Below are positions 35,131-47,978 of a stretch of DNA of 64,000 nucleotides, piece after piece. A model generated the notes under the pieces. It was not told where the DNA came from. It saw nothing but the letters and a program-made list of their open reading frames with translations, and made no database searches. The first letter of the stretch is position 1; the number at the start of each line of letters is the position of its first letter. Made by a program: the position numbers and the translations under genes. Source of the DNA: Vicia villosa (lineage: Eukaryota > Streptophyta > Magnoliopsida > Fabales > Fabaceae); NCBI RefSeq assembly GCF_029867415.1, contig NC_081183.1, positions 141,507,951-141,571,950 on the forward strand, written 5' to 3'.

Positions 35131-35710
35131 TTAGAATATTACGAGGAAAAAATATAAAGTCAAATTTATCTAAAAAAATTATTTCAAATTAAAATTATCT
35201 AAACTTTAAATATTTTTTAAATTAAAAAAAATCAGAAAAGTTATATTTAAACTTTAAATATTTTTAAAATTATCTAAACTTTAATAATCAAAAGCATATT
35301 CTGTTTACTAACATTTCAAAAGAAAAAATTATATTTAAAAAATTATGTTATTTAAATTTCCATAAAAATCTTAACTCTTCGATTAATTTTAAGAAAAAGT
35401 ATTTTACCATTGTACCATGAATTTTATAATTATAATTATTATTTAGTTAGACTATTATGAGGACAAATTATAAGACAAATTTAACCAAAAATTTCATTTA
35501 AATTTAAAATTATCTAACCTTTAAACTAAATTAAAAATTTAGAAAAATTATATAATAATCAAAAGCATAAATTGTTTACTTAAATTTCTAGTGAAAAATT
35601 ATATTTAAAAAATTATGTTATTTAAATTTTAATAAAAATATTAAATCTTAAAAAATTAATTTATTTTTACATAAACTATTTTACTGTTGTATCTTGAATT
35701 TTATAGAATT
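35131..35710. repeat. Two diverged direct copies of an AT-rich unit of about 300 bp
   Basis: Copy A about 35131-35440, copy B about 35446-35710. They share AATAATCAAAAGCATA, AAAAAATTATGTTATTTAAA and a TTTTAC-GTTGTA-TTGAATTTTATA region in the same order. Origin unknown. Confidence 0.65.
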
Positions 35711-35889
35711 ATATTTTTCATAATTTATTTTGGTAAATAAATTGGTCTAGGATTAACTTTAAAGAATATATTGTGAAGTAATTATTGTAGCATCTTAGGG
35801 TGAGATATATTAGCCTTTGTTAATTTTAATAATTATTTATTTTGTTTATAAATAAATTATTCAGAGAATAATCTATGTAGTTATTGTAA

Positions 35890-35981
35890 TTTTTTTTGGC
35901 TTTATACCACCGGATCGGGGACGAGTTCTGCCATCAAGTGGTTCCATCCCCTTCCCGATCGCAGTTGCGGGGGATCGAACC
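35890..35981 (-). mobile_element. 5'-truncated tRNA-derived SINE
   Basis: On the minus strand it starts with the pol III B box GGTTCGATCC (35972-35981), continues through a body shared with 38950-39040, and ends in a short A tail (T run at 35890-35898 on the plus strand). A perfect 13-bp target duplication, GTAGTTATTGTAA, lies at 35877-35889 and 35982-35994. The A box is absent, so it is truncated. Confidence 0.88.
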
Positions 35982-35994
35982 GTAGTTATTGTAA

Positions 35995-36425
35995 ATTTGT
36001 AATTAGTAATCTTTATTCTTTATTTTGATCATTAAATTGTTATTAAAATATTAAAAGTCTTATTTAGTTTTAAAAGTAAGTTTAGAACAATTTATTTAGT
36101 AAAATAAATAATGAGTAACTATAATTTTATAAAATACGAGATACAACGTTATAATAGTTAATTTTTTTAAAGAAATTTAAATAATAAAATTTTATTTTAA
36201 AATAATTTTAAGACTAGAAAGAGGAGTAAATAATTTAAGCTTTTGATTATTTTAAAAATAATATTATTTTTTCTAATTTTATTTTGGAGTTTTTCTTTTA
36301 TTCATGAAATTTGTTTATAATTTAGATAACTTTAATTTTTTTTAATTATTGGAAACACTTAAATTAATTAATAATAATATTCTAACTAAATATTAAGTAT
36401 GTTTATACATAATATTTTAACAATA
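35995..36425. other. AT-rich intergenic DNA
   Basis: No ORF, inverted repeat or RNA gene recognised. Confidence 0.6.
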
Positions 36426-36440
36426 ATTTTATAAAGATTT

Positions 36441-37741
36441 TTTTTTTTTTTGAAATAAAAGATGGTATTATTTCAAAAGTCAAATACAAGCAGGGCCTAA
36501 AGGCCATATATAAGAGTAACTAGTTACATAAGCATGTCAACTAAAACCTTTCTATAGATGGGTTTCACCCATCCTCTATATACAATTATATTTTGTATAC
36601 TTCTAACTATACAATCAATGTCACTATGCTGACCCAAGCTGTCAAAAATTCTTCTATTTCTAAACATCCAAATGCCATAGATCACCTCTGCAACCACAAC
36701 TTTAAGCAGACTCATTCTAGGACCTTTACCTTTGGTTTTTTGCTTGATCCAATCGAAATTCAAATTCTTGAAATCGCTAATTCCCATCCAGCACAAGATA
36801 GCATTCCATATTCCTGCAGTATGGGGGCAGGCAAATAACAGGTGATCAAGGCTTTCTTCCTCTTTTCCACATAGCTCACACAATTGATGCTGCACAAGCC
36901 CGAGTCTGAACAACCGTTGCTTCGTCGCCAATCTATTCTGAAAAGCCATCCATAGCACAACTTTTGCTCGAGGTCGCGTGATGTTATGGCACATCACATG
37001 ATACCAATCAACACTCACAGACACACCTACAAGGGAACTATAGACTTTTGTCATATGAAACACACCTTGGGCTTTCATCTGGTTCCAAAGTAATAGAATG
37101 TTAGGGATTTCCAGTTTGCATTCAAAGATATGCTTCAGTATCCATGAACAATTCCAAGTCTGCATATCAGCCAAGGGTTCCTTGCCCTTCAGGAAAAAAG
37201 TGTGAACCCATTTGACCCAAAGGTTGTCACCCTTCATACAAATAGTCCACAGGTTTTTCAGTAAAGCCACTCTGTTCCAGATATGGAGATTAAGGATGTC
37301 CATACCACCTGCTCTCATTGGTTGACAAACCTGTTTCCAAGCAACAGGACTCTTCTTTCCAATAGTAGCTTTACCTGTCCAGATGAAGCTCCTGCAAATC
37401 GAATCAATTTTCTTGAGCACAGCTTTAGGAAGAGGAAGACAATGCATCCAATATTGAGTGATAGCAACAACAATGCTCTTCACCAATTGAATACGACCTG
37501 CAGTGCTGAGGAGATAAGCAGTCCAGTGCCGGATTCGACACACAATCTTATCTATGAGAGGCAAATAATGATGGATGTTAAGTCTCTTGGTGGCTAAAGG
37601 AATGCCCAGATACCTTATGGGAAAATGCCCTTTAGTAAACCCTGTGTTAAGCAAAATTGCAGATTTTGAATTATCATCCAAACCCCCAAAGAAAACCTTG
37701 CATTTCTTAGGATTCATAATGAGGCCAGTTGAGTTATAAAG
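36441..37741 (-). mobile_element. 5'-truncated LINE (L1-type) insertion with perfect TSD
   Basis: Inserted on the minus strand: the A tail appears as a T run at about 36441-36451, and the 5' truncation is at 37741. A 15-bp duplication, ATTTTATAAAGATTT, is present at 36426-36440 and 37742-37756. Only the last 1.3 kb of the element is retained. It contains the coding fragment described separately. Confidence 0.93.
36524..37741 (-). pseudogene. LINE reverse transcriptase C-terminal part with zf-RVT domain
   Basis: Open from the truncation point at 37741 (in frame before the first Met at 37717) to the stop near 36524, about 405 codons. Recognisable: the post-palm segment GLIMNPKKCKVFFGG, YLGIPLATKR and the zinc-binding zf-RVT region with LCELCGKEEESLDHLLFACP (around 36860). 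The endonuclease domain and RT palm (including the YADD box) are missing because of 5' truncation. The fragment has no internal stop, which suggests a recent insertion. It cannot be functional. Confidence 0.92.
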
Positions 37742-37756
37742 ATTTTATAAAGATTT

Positions 37757-37950
37757 AATTATAAAATAAAATTATTTTTGGTAAGAATATTTTTATGGAG
37801 TTTTTAAATGATAATCATAGTAGTAAATAATTCATAATGATGATCTTCATATGAAGATTTTAAATCTTGAACGTTAGTTAAATCTGACGATTGATATGGA
37901 TAGTTCTCGTTTCTCATAATAGATATTAGTTCTCACCAGATACGCTCCCT
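37757..37950. repeat. Arm of a hairpin element bordering a (TA)n tract
   Basis: The right end (TCTCATAATAGA..TTAGTTCTCACCAGATACGCTCCC) resembles the right arm of the hairpin element at 38483-38574 (ATTATAATCAAAGTTCTCAT then GATACGTTCCC). No clear partner arm upstream because the LINE lies next to it. Confidence 0.5.
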
Positions 37951-37965
37951 ATATATATATATATA

Positions 37966-38931
<966 letters not shown>

Positions 38932-39052
38932 CTTGGTAGGGAGAACCACGGTTCGATCCTCCGCAATTGCGATCGGGAGGAGGCTGGAACCACTTGATGC
39001 CAGAGCTGACCCCCGAACCGGACTAAATCGGTGGTGATAAATAAAAAAAAAA
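38932..39052 (+). mobile_element. tRNA-derived SINE
   Basis: Carries the B box GGTTCGATCC (38950-38959), the body CGCAATTGCGATCGGGAGG..CACTTGATGCCAGAGCTGA, and an A tail at about 39041-39052. Same family as 35890-35981. A clear A box and target duplication are not visible, so the 5' end is uncertain. Confidence 0.78.
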
Positions 39053-39102
39053 GCATATCTAAATAGATATTGGAAAAAACAAAACCTTTTCCTATGAATA
39101 AA

Positions 39103-39222
39103 AATTTATGAATGATGCAGGTTGGTTCATTTAACTAACTAACAGAAAACAATATAGGCATAAAAAAATACTCATATTATTCAATATTTTATTTTCTGAT
39201 AAAGAAATTACACTAGAAAATA
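39103..39222. repeat. Duplicated alpha-glucosidase 3' flank, copy 2
   Basis: Matches 41813-41926: ATGATGCAGGTTGGTTCATT, ACAATATAGGCATAAAAAAA, TGATAAAGAAATTACACTAG. Shorter than copy 1 and without the last codons. Confidence 0.85.
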
Positions 39223-41209
39223 TTACAATTAGAGATGCAAATTGGTGATATTATGACCACTGACATATCTTTAGGCATACACTTCCCAATATTTAAAAAA
39301 AAAATAGAAAGTTGGTCCAACCCTTTCAACTTGCATAAAAATATTATTATAAGGACTAAAAATATTTTACACCAACCAATAATATCTTGAGTATTTTTTA
39401 ACTTTACATCATAATTATTTTGTTTGAAAAATCAACACATAATCACGTTACATATAAATACAATAAATATACAATTTATGTAATTTATATCAGGTTATAA
39501 TTATAAAAATTAATTTTAAAAAATTGAAAATACAAATTGATAATAAATAAAAAATAAACAAAATTATAATCAATTTGCGTTACTGTAATTTTCTTCGATT
39601 TATACCATAAAGTTGTTATTACACTATTAATAAATTTTATTATTCTTTATGACATTAATTATCTTTTTTAATAAATTTATAATTAAATTACATTAATTTC
39701 TTTCTTTCCAACAAATAATTAAGAGTGTTATTTATAAAATACTAATATTTTTGCATTAAACTCTAAAATTGATAGTTATTTGAATATTTTATTTTTTAAT
39801 AAAAAAATAATTAGAAAGAAATAGAGAAAATTTATATTTCAATAACAGAAATGTTATATAAAATAACATATTTTTCACTATTTCAATATTTATTATATAA
39901 TATATTGACTTTTATTAAATACATTAGTTTGTTTGATGTTTAGAAATTTTTAAGTATTATATTTAAACCACATTTAATTCCTATGTATATCATATTCTTT
40001 AGAATAGTCTTAAAATTTTAATTCAACTATTAAATTTAAAGTATTGCATGAATATTATTTCTATTTTTGATCTTTGATTGTTGATTTTTGAATATATTTA
40101 GATCGATATGATGTGTATATTATTATTTTTTATTTAAAAAAGATTCACATTAAAATGGAGTCAATCTGATGTTTTTTTTTTCTTTCTATTTTTATATTAG
40201 AGAGGTTTAAAAGATTTAAATTACAAGTATTTTTTACCGGAACATAAAAATGAAGGTGACCGACTAGACTATTTTTTATCTGTGTTAATTTCTTAATTTT
40301 TTTTAGATTTAAATTATTTATGACTTTTTATTCTTTTTTATTTTTTCAGACTGTAGATCAATTGAAGAGAAGATGTGTTGTAGACTATTCTTTTATTTTG
40401 TATTAAACTTTAAAAAAACATTATCTACAACTTTGTTGTTAATGTTTTAATAATAATTGTTTATTTTTATTCTACACAATTGATGTAACAATTTGAAAAA
40501 GGGTTGAAATACGTGTAAAAGTTCATATATCAGCAACAATGACAATATCAAAACATATCTCTTTATATCAACAAAATAATCTCACATTAAATCATTGAGT
40601 TACTTTGAATTTCATATTTTTCAAAATAATGGTTGATAACTAAAATTATTATATTTCATTTCACTTATCTATTTTTTTATACTAGACTAAAATGTAAATA
40701 TTCTTTATTAGTGTGATTATAATATTATATTAATTACATTGATTTATCTCCCTTTAACAAATAATTAAGAATGATATTTCTAAAATATAATTAATATTTC
40801 ATTAAATTTAAAAATTGTTAATAATAAAAATAAAACGTAATATATTGCATATTAAAATGTTTTGTTTTAATACTTAACACGACTTACTTTATCTTCTACA
40901 ATTAATGCTTATTTAAAAAAAAAATTATCGTCCACTATCATAATATTCATTTAATGAGTTTGGTAGTAAGTGATATTAAGGCCAATAATTTTTGTGACAG
41001 AATAAACTTAGTCAACATTTTCATTTAAGTAAATGATTTTATAACAGATCATTTTTAATAAATATTTTTTACAACTTTGGATTTTAAAAAGAAAAAATAT
41101 ATAAAATTTATGCTTTTAAAATGAAATTAAAAATAAATTTTAAATTAGATTTAGTGTATACAATGTGATGCAAAAATAAGATTATGTTTTACTAAACCTT
41201 TTTGTACAT
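39223..41209. other. AT-rich DNA, probably partly the body of a Helitron-like element
   Basis: No ORF of note. Two stretches resemble each other (about 39685-39790 and 40735-40830, sharing ACAAATAATTAAGA-TG-TATTT). A possible Helitron 5' end (TCTATTTTTTTATACTAG, preceded by A) lies at 40668 but is unproven. Confidence 0.45.
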
Positions 41210-41470
41210 GAGAACATAAAGTTATTGATCAAAATATTGATTATTAACGGGACATGAAGTTATTGATCAAAATATTGATTATTAACGGGACATGAAGTTA
41301 CTGATCAAAATATCTTTAAAGGTACACAGGGACATGAAGTTATTGATCAAACTAATATTTGAACACGAGAACATGAAGTTATTGATCAAACTAATATTTG
41401 AACACGAGAACATGAAGTTATTGATCAAAATATTGATTATTAACGGGACATGATGTTACTGATCAAATTA
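41210..41470. repeat. Minisatellite, about 39-bp period, seven units
   Basis: Units of the form ACATGAAGTTATTGATCAAA plus a variable half, starting at about 41214, 41252, 41290, 41332, 41371, 41410 and 41448. Two alternating second halves (ATATTGATTATTAACGGG and CTAATATTTGAACACGAG) give a higher-order pattern. Confidence 0.9.
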
Positions 41471-41574
41471 TTTGTTTATTAATTATACCTTAAATTATTA
41501 TTTTTTTCACGGATAATCAGATACTTTTTTATTAAAAATATACATTTGAAACAAATATGCATCCCGTACCAGAA

Positions 41575-41603
41575 CCCGTGCGAATGCACGGGTTTGTTAC
41601 TAG
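41575..41603 (+). mobile_element. Helitron-like 3' terminus
   Basis: A 7-bp stem hairpin, CCCGTGC-GAAT-GCACGGG (41575-41592), is followed after 7 nt by CTAG (41600-41603) and a T. This is the canonical Helitron end. The sequence right after it (TTATTAAGATATT) is continuous with other flank in copy 1 at 4176, showing the joint is an insertion boundary. The 5' end is not identified. Confidence 0.75.
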
Positions 41604-41927
41604 TTATTAAGATATTAATGAAAAATTATTGTAAATATAACATATTTACTATAGGTTTAGCTGTGATGCAGGTTTAGCTGGAAGAATAGCCTCCTAACCC
41701 TTCATATTATTGAAACCCTAATCTCCTTTCTTCATGAATGAGTTTAGCCAGTCTTCAGAATTTCTACTTGTTACACAGTTTGCACTTCAAATAATATTTT
41801 ATGAATTAAAATTTTTCAATGATGCAGGTTGGTTCATTTAACTAACTAACATAAAACAATATAGGCATAAAAAAATACTCATATTATTCAATATTTTATT
41901 TTCTGATAAAGAAATTACACTAGAATA
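41604..41927. other. 3' flank of alpha-glucosidase, copy 3 (resident copy)
   Basis: Directly downstream of the gene's stop on the minus strand, so it includes the 3' UTR. It is the reference for the two duplicated copies at 4176/34619 and 39103. Confidence 0.75.
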
Positions 41928-44900
41928 TTACACTATAAGCTTAAATTCCTCACCTATAAGCTGTTTCAAATTTGTAAGTTCTACAATAATAAACTCAGAT
42001 GAGTTATTAACATCTGTCTCCAAAATTCTCTCCCTCATTGAAATCTTTCCATTATTCACAACTCTCATCACACTCTTATTCTTAGGCACTCCCAAGAAAG
42101 TAACCTTTTCTATGATCCATTTTTTATCCAAAGCAAATTTTCCATTAGTCACATTAGATCTAACAGAAACACTAGTATCATTCCATTCACCATAAAATCT
42201 AACAAATGTCCATTGCTCTTTCGCTTCTAGATCAAGCTCCTCGTCATCATCCAAATAAACATGTCCATAACTGTTTCCAGTTCCATTAAAAATAACCACA
42301 AGCTGGAATGAGGTGTTACGCGCCGCTTTCGTCGTCATTGCTTCACCTTGTAAGGCCAAAATGTTTCCTTCTCCAACATGCACATTTATGTGATCAGCTG
42401 GTGCATCAAGTTTGACAGTTTTTCCGGATTCAGCATTCACTGAGTTTGAGAAGTTAAAGAGATCAAACCAATTTCCTTTAGGAAAGTATGCGTCAACGGT
42501 CGTTGCACCAGACTGTAGCACAGGTGAGACCAGAACTCCTTTGCCTAGTAGAAACTGTGAATTTATATCATATGTTACAGGATCCTCGGGGAAGGAAAAG
42601 AATAGCGGTCGTGCAATTGGTGTCCCGTTTTTACTTGATTCGTACATGAGTGTGTAGAAATATGGAAGAAGGCGGTAACGAAGGGCAAGCACTTTTTTAG
42701 CTGATGCTGTAACTGACTCCCATAGGTAAAGCTCTTGCCTGATGGTGTGTATATCTGAATGAGCTCTTGCAAAGGGGTAAAAGGCCCCCAACTACATCAA
42801 GAAAAATAAAAAGTAGTATTAGACCTTGTGGTAAATTTATAGATACTAGCAAATTTTATGGATGAATGAATGTTTGTTACCTGGATCCAGCGCTGACAAA
42901 GTTCTTCACTTGTGTTACGTTTGAAGCCACATATATCTGCGCCAGTCATTGGAATTCCATAGATTCCAGTGTTTAATATGGATGGAATTGAGTATGCTAA
43001 ATCATTCCAGGAAGCAGAATTATCTCCGGTCCAATGACCTGTATACCTGCCAGAGCTTACAAAAGTTGACCTCGTCATAAGGAATGGTCTTTTACCAGTT
43101 ATATTCACTAAGGCCTTGTTTGTTGTTTTGGAAACCAAAAGTCCATACAAATTGTGAGCATCATACACAGGGACATTACCATAATGCATCGCTGATGCTG
43201 GCACTGTTCTATGGTTAATCGGACTTTTAGTTAAGTTACTGTTAATTTTGTAGGGAGGGTTGTCAAGAGTAGAATTTTCCATGTCAGGAGATGTTATGAA
43301 ATTAGTTATTTCATTCATGTCAAGCCAAAGACCATCAAAAGGGAGCATGTCTCTAAACAATTTGATTTCTTCCTCCCAAAAGCCTTGGCTGTTAGGGTTA
43401 AGAAAATCAAGAAAGGAAACTGGTCCAGGCCAAACTACACCTTGATAATTGGTTCCATTTCTCCTTATGTAGATATCAGCTTTCAAGCCTCTATTATAAG
43501 TTCCGTGTGTGTCATTTATAGCAATACCTGTGTACAAAATTTGTCTCAAATCAATTACACATGCCACTTGAGTAGATTAAGTTTAGTTTCAAAGATATTT
43601 TATGATGTTAGAATAAAGTACCCGGATCAAGGATAGGCACATATTTTTGACCATTTTTGTGAAGAGCGTCAACAAAAGTCTTCATCTTGTCGAGCGGATA
43701 ATTAACAGGATCGAGTGTGAACATTTTATAGTTATCCATGTAATCAATATCTGACCACAAACCTTCAAGAGGTATACCAGATTTTGAATAGTTTTGTACC
43801 ACCTCAGTGATATCATTTACATCCTTGTAGCTATATCGACACTGATGAAAACCTTCACAAAGAGTTAACAATAATGTGGATTAGCATTGGAGTTCGGTAT
43901 AACAAATCAGCGTAAATAGAAGGACAAAAAAGGGGTTGAACTTACCAAAAGACCAATAAGGCATAGGAGCAGGTCTACCAACGAATTGAGTGTACTGATC
44001 CAAAACCAATTCAGGAGAAGAACCAGCAAAGAAATAGAAATCAAAAACACCACCAATAGCCTTATAAATAAGACGATCACCTTTATAAGCAACATCCATT
44101 CCATTACTATTAAGAAGCAAAACACCATGTGTGCTTCCATTTTTAACTTTTCCATCAGATGAACCCTTTCTCACATCCAAATAAAATGGATGAGATCCAT
44201 AAAGGTTAACATCAACAAAGTAAGCATGAGTATCTGCATTCCAAAGAGTTAAATTATCGCCGGATTGCAACTTTAAGGTACTCTTAGTGCGCTCTCCCAA
44301 ACCAAACAGAGAAGATCTGTCTGAAGGTAGAGAGGTAGAGAGCTGCAAGTATTGATCTTTAAACACGAGAAACTGTTCGGAGTTTGAAGGGTCTTGTGGT
44401 GAAGTGTTAAAGAGTGTGTCATTGGAGGATTTGCGAGTGATGGTGAATCCAAATTGACTAGTGTTGTTGAGTGTGAAGATAAGGTCTGAATCTGGATGTG
44501 TGAGTGTGTGTGTTGAGTTTTGATCTTTGGATAGAATATGATGAGATAGAGAAGAAGAAGAAGAAGAATAAGATGATGATTCTCTAGGAATCACTTCTTT
44601 TGGAACTTCCCATCTTTTATTATTTGAATCAATGATCCTTACTCTTAATCTATCCTTGGTCTCAAAACTGCAATTTAGAATTAAAAAAAAGTTATAAAGA
44701 TGGATATAATCATATGATTATGTTTGTTGAAACATGAAAATAACAGTGAACTATGATAGGTTACCTGACAGTGAGGTTGAGGAGTTGAATGTCTGTTCCA
44801 AAAACTGAGGAGGAATTGATGAGTTTAAGGGTAGCACTCAAAGAATTTGCTTTCGTGTTGGTTACATTTGTGATTGTGTAGCCATAACCAACTGGCTCAT

Positions 44901-44976
44901 CAGCTACACTTTGAGATATGACTATGAAAAAAATGAAACAAAAAGTTAAGGTTTGAATTCTATGACTTGTAATCAT
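41928..44976 (-). CDS. Alpha-glucosidase, GH31 (five exons, intact)
   Basis: Exons 44976-44765, 44667-43946, 43852-43622, 43527-42881 and 42791-41928 join to 2676 nt, 891 residues, with every intron GT...AG and phases 2, 1, 1, 0. The product would hydrolyse terminal alpha-1,4-glucosidic bonds (maltose and starch fragments) in the apoplast, vacuole or secretory path. A signal peptide fits residues 1-25 (hydrophobic [10 protein letters not shown], then SVADEP). The GH31 catalytic core includes GFHQCRYSY (after exon 2), the nucleophile motif DGLWLDMNE (Asp about 458) and the acid/base region HWTGDN (Asp about 557). Length matches plant alpha-glucosidases, and the N-terminus ([21 protein letters not shown]) is closer to them than to alpha-xylosidases, from memory. 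All introns are short (about 90 nt). It is the only intact host gene in the window. Expression is not shown by sequence. Confidence 0.93.
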
Positions 44977-45020
44977 TTTGTTTGTTTTTGATGTGTTTGA
45001 GGATAGGAGGATTGAGAATC

Positions 45021-45028
45021 TTTATATA
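45021..45028 (-). promoter_or_regulatory. TATA box of the alpha-glucosidase gene
   Basis: TATATAAA on the minus strand, about 45 nt upstream of the ATG at 44976. Position and sequence fit a core promoter and imply a very short 5' UTR. Confidence 0.6.
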
Positions 45029-45372
45029 GGCAAACAATGATGGGGTGTCATTAAAGTACAATATTTATTCAGTTAATCCAATAAATATTCTACTTTTTAG
45101 TTTTTTCCAACTCATTTTCACTTTCCAACTCACTTATTTACTTTTATCATTTTATAATTATCATTTATAATAAATTATCAATCAAAATATTCTAATAAAT
45201 TATTGTTGGATGATGGAGTTAGTGGAATGACATAAAAAATTACTGTGTAAAGAATCTAAAATGTGTTTATGAATCTTCTACATTGTAATTAATCTAATGA
45301 ACTGATTAAGTCTTGCATACAAGTCAATAAAAATTATTGAATAGAAATTATTTAAGTTGTTGTTAATACATT
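45029..45372. other. Upstream region of alpha-glucosidase
   Basis: AT-rich. No further element is recognised with confidence; regulatory motifs cannot be told from chance here. Confidence 0.5.
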
Positions 45373-45540
45373 GAATAATAACAACCATATGATTTAAAAT
45401 CAATGCCTCGGATTTCACTTGAATTTTAAAAGACAATAATTAATAGATAAAATATGGTTTAAATACATATCACATAAATGCATATTTGAGCATTGATTTT
45501 AAATCGTACGGTTATTATTAAAAGTTCTCATTTGATATGT

Positions 45541-45543
<3 letters not shown>
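45373..45543. mobile_element. Hairpin MITE of the same type, beside a (TA)n tract
   Basis: Inverted arms: ACCATATGATTTAAAATCAA (around 45382) against TTGATTTTAAATCGTACGGT (around 45493). Ends AAAAGTTCTCATTTGATATG then TCCC before (TA)n, like element B. Confidence 0.75.

Positions 45544-45634
<91 letters not shown>
45544..45634. repeat. (TA)n microsatellite, about 91 bp
   Basis: Uninterrupted TA alternation. Confidence 0.96.
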
Positions 45635-45636
<2 letters not shown>

Positions 45637-46611
45637 ACACTTACTCCCCATCTTGACCATTAATTCTTCTCAATCTAATGGTTAACATTAATGATTATTG
45701 ATTTTCTCTCTCCATATTTAATTACTCATTATATATATAGTCTAAGTACATTACCTATTCAATATATTTAAAAAGTGAAATTTTTCTTATAATAAGGAAT
45801 GAAGGGAGTAGTATAAAAATTACTTTTAATGAATATATCTTATGTAAAAAAGATTTTTTAATGGATAAAGTTCATTTCAACTATTGGACAAATCTATAAT
45901 ATAAGAAAAATTGTTGTTCTGGAATTAAGAAAAATACTCTTTTTGTTAGTTTAGTCTAAATTAATATTTTGTGAGCATAAATTTCTTTTTTTAGTTTTTT
46001 CCAACTCATTTTTCACTTTTTATAACTTTATTATTATTATTTCTAATAAATTATCAATCAAATTATTCCAATTAATTATTTTTAAAAAAAAGGGCTATTA
46101 TGATCATTTTAAATTGTTAATTTACATATAAAGTAGTATTTAATTTTTAAAAATTAACTTTAGTAATTAAATATTAATAACGAAGAAATTTAATTTAAAA
46201 TAATTTTAATTTTTTAAAATACAATACTTTTTAATAAACTAATAATTTTAGTTTCAAAAAATACTTGAAAAAGTGTGTTATTGGATAAAATACAAAGATG
46301 TGTGTCACTTATTATTAACTTTAATTTAAATGATTTAAAATATTATTATATTAAAATATGTCATTAATGAAGTTTATATAATTAAAATAATGTTTGCACA
46401 ATTTAATTGACCAAGCCCGGCCCTTTGCGGGCTATAGTTTTTTCGGACTAGCCGGTTTATATTTAAAATTATATTTTTTAAATTAAAAAGTAATTTTTTT
46501 ATTTAAAAAAATGTATGATACAACACCATACTTTGGTTTTAACATATCAATCCATAAATTTGGACAAAATGAACTCTACTCTATTGTACTTCTTTTATAA
46601 TAATAGTATGT
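45635..46611. other. AT-rich intergenic DNA
   Basis: Left edge (45635-45745, CTTACTCCCCATCTTGACC.. then a short TA run) may be another hairpin-element arm. A GC-rich hairpin, AGCCCG-GCCCTTTG-CGGGCT, lies near 46414-46433. No gene recognised. Confidence 0.5.
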
Positions 46612-47957
46612 TGTAACATCCTTACTTTCCTGAGTATGAGAATAAAGGATAAGTGTGTTAGTGCATTTACTCTTGTTTGTTCCTTTATGCTTATATGAAT
46701 GCGAAATGTGATGGAACATGAATAATTACTGATGCCCGTTGTTTCGGTTAAACAATTTTGGATTGATTGCATTGTGCGACTTTTCGCTTGATATGCGTGT
46801 GTATTCTTGAATTGAAGTGGACCAGCTACTAGGTTGTTTTTATGACTCGGACTTAGTGATCAATAAGTCGTCCCGGGCTTAGTGATCAATGGGACAGCCT
46901 CGATCGTGCGATCCAAGGGCTCACACCTAAGCTACCGTTGCAGTGTACTTGTGAGGGTCTTGAGGCATTTTACTCACTTGGCAATAACACACTTGTGTGC
47001 TCGGTATTATGGGGTTATGTGGCTATGTAGGCTAATACATAATCGATAACTCACCTCTAGTGATATCACATAGACGAATCACTAGGCTCCCGGCCGATTG
47101 GGCTCATGTGTCTTGATGGCGTTTTGTACTTGGCGTTAACACCCGTGTGTTATGATGATTAATGGGACGATGACGCCTCCTCGGCAAAGTTCATCTTGCG
47201 GCCATATAGGCTTGTGCGACCCCTTCTAATCATCCTTGCCGCGTGCTTATACAAGTCTCTTGATGAATAGACATGGGTGACCCAACGAGGGTGTGATTTG
47301 AACCTAGTGATGGTATTAACATGCTTCTGGATTCCCCGTACATGGGTATGGGTCTGCATATTATTTTGTGTAATTGAGGACGGCTTCGGAGAGCATAAAG
47401 GCAGGTATACCCAGAAGACCTGACCTCGAGGGTCGCGCCCGACAGGAGGCAGGCAGGTAAACCCGGAAGACATATTCTGGAGGAAACTGGTACTCATGTT
47501 TGTTTGTGATTCCATTGGTTAGTTAAGGGACTTCCAATGTGGATTATATCCTTGTCGTGTTTTTGCACTTGGTTGTGAGGATAAACCCCAGATCAATGGT
47601 GGATTCGTTTTGTGATGCATGTAACCTGTAGAATCGAGTGAAACCATAGTATAGGAGGACTCACTAAGATTTAGTAATCTCACCCCAATCATCTTATATT
47701 TTTCAGGTGCAGTTTAGAAGCGTCTGATTAGTAGCAGGTTTGAATTGAAGAACAAAAGTGGTGATGGCTCGAAGACCATGTTATATCTCATTTCCGTTGT
47801 GCAGATCCATTAAAGACACATGTTTTATAATTCTTAGTATAATTTCATACTGTATTTTATATGGATCATCTTGTAACTTTGGCTTTTGTATGTACTCAAT
47901 ATCAAATTTTAACGTTTCATGCATAATATACTAGTAAGTTATGTATGAGGTGTTACA
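46612..47957 (+). repeat. Chromovirus-type LTR (5' LTR of a truncated element)
   Basis: TGTAACATCCTTACTTTC...GAGGTGTTACA, 1346 bp, followed by a primer site. Both ends match the LTR at 1740-4011. The centre has GC-rich blocks (about 46850-47500). No coding capacity. Confidence 0.85.
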
Positions 47958-47958
47958 G

Positions 47959-47978
47959 TTGGTATCAGAGCAGGTCGA
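47959..47978 (+). other. Primer binding site (initiator tRNA-Met type)
   Basis: TTGGTATCAGAGCAGGTCG one base after the LTR, which proves the LTR is a 5' LTR on the plus strand. Confidence 0.88.

Noticed and set aside
40668..40690. Possible Helitron 5' end (TCTATTTTTTTATACTAG)
   Set aside because: Starts with TC after A, but the flank to its left does not match the empty site at 4176; left as a candidate only.
42412..42657. Plus-strand open frame in the alpha-glucosidase region
   Set aside because: Antisense to exon 5 of an intact GH31 gene; a shadow.
46410..46440. GC-rich hairpin AGCCCG...CGGGCT as a second Helitron end
   Set aside because: No CTRR motif at the expected distance on either strand.
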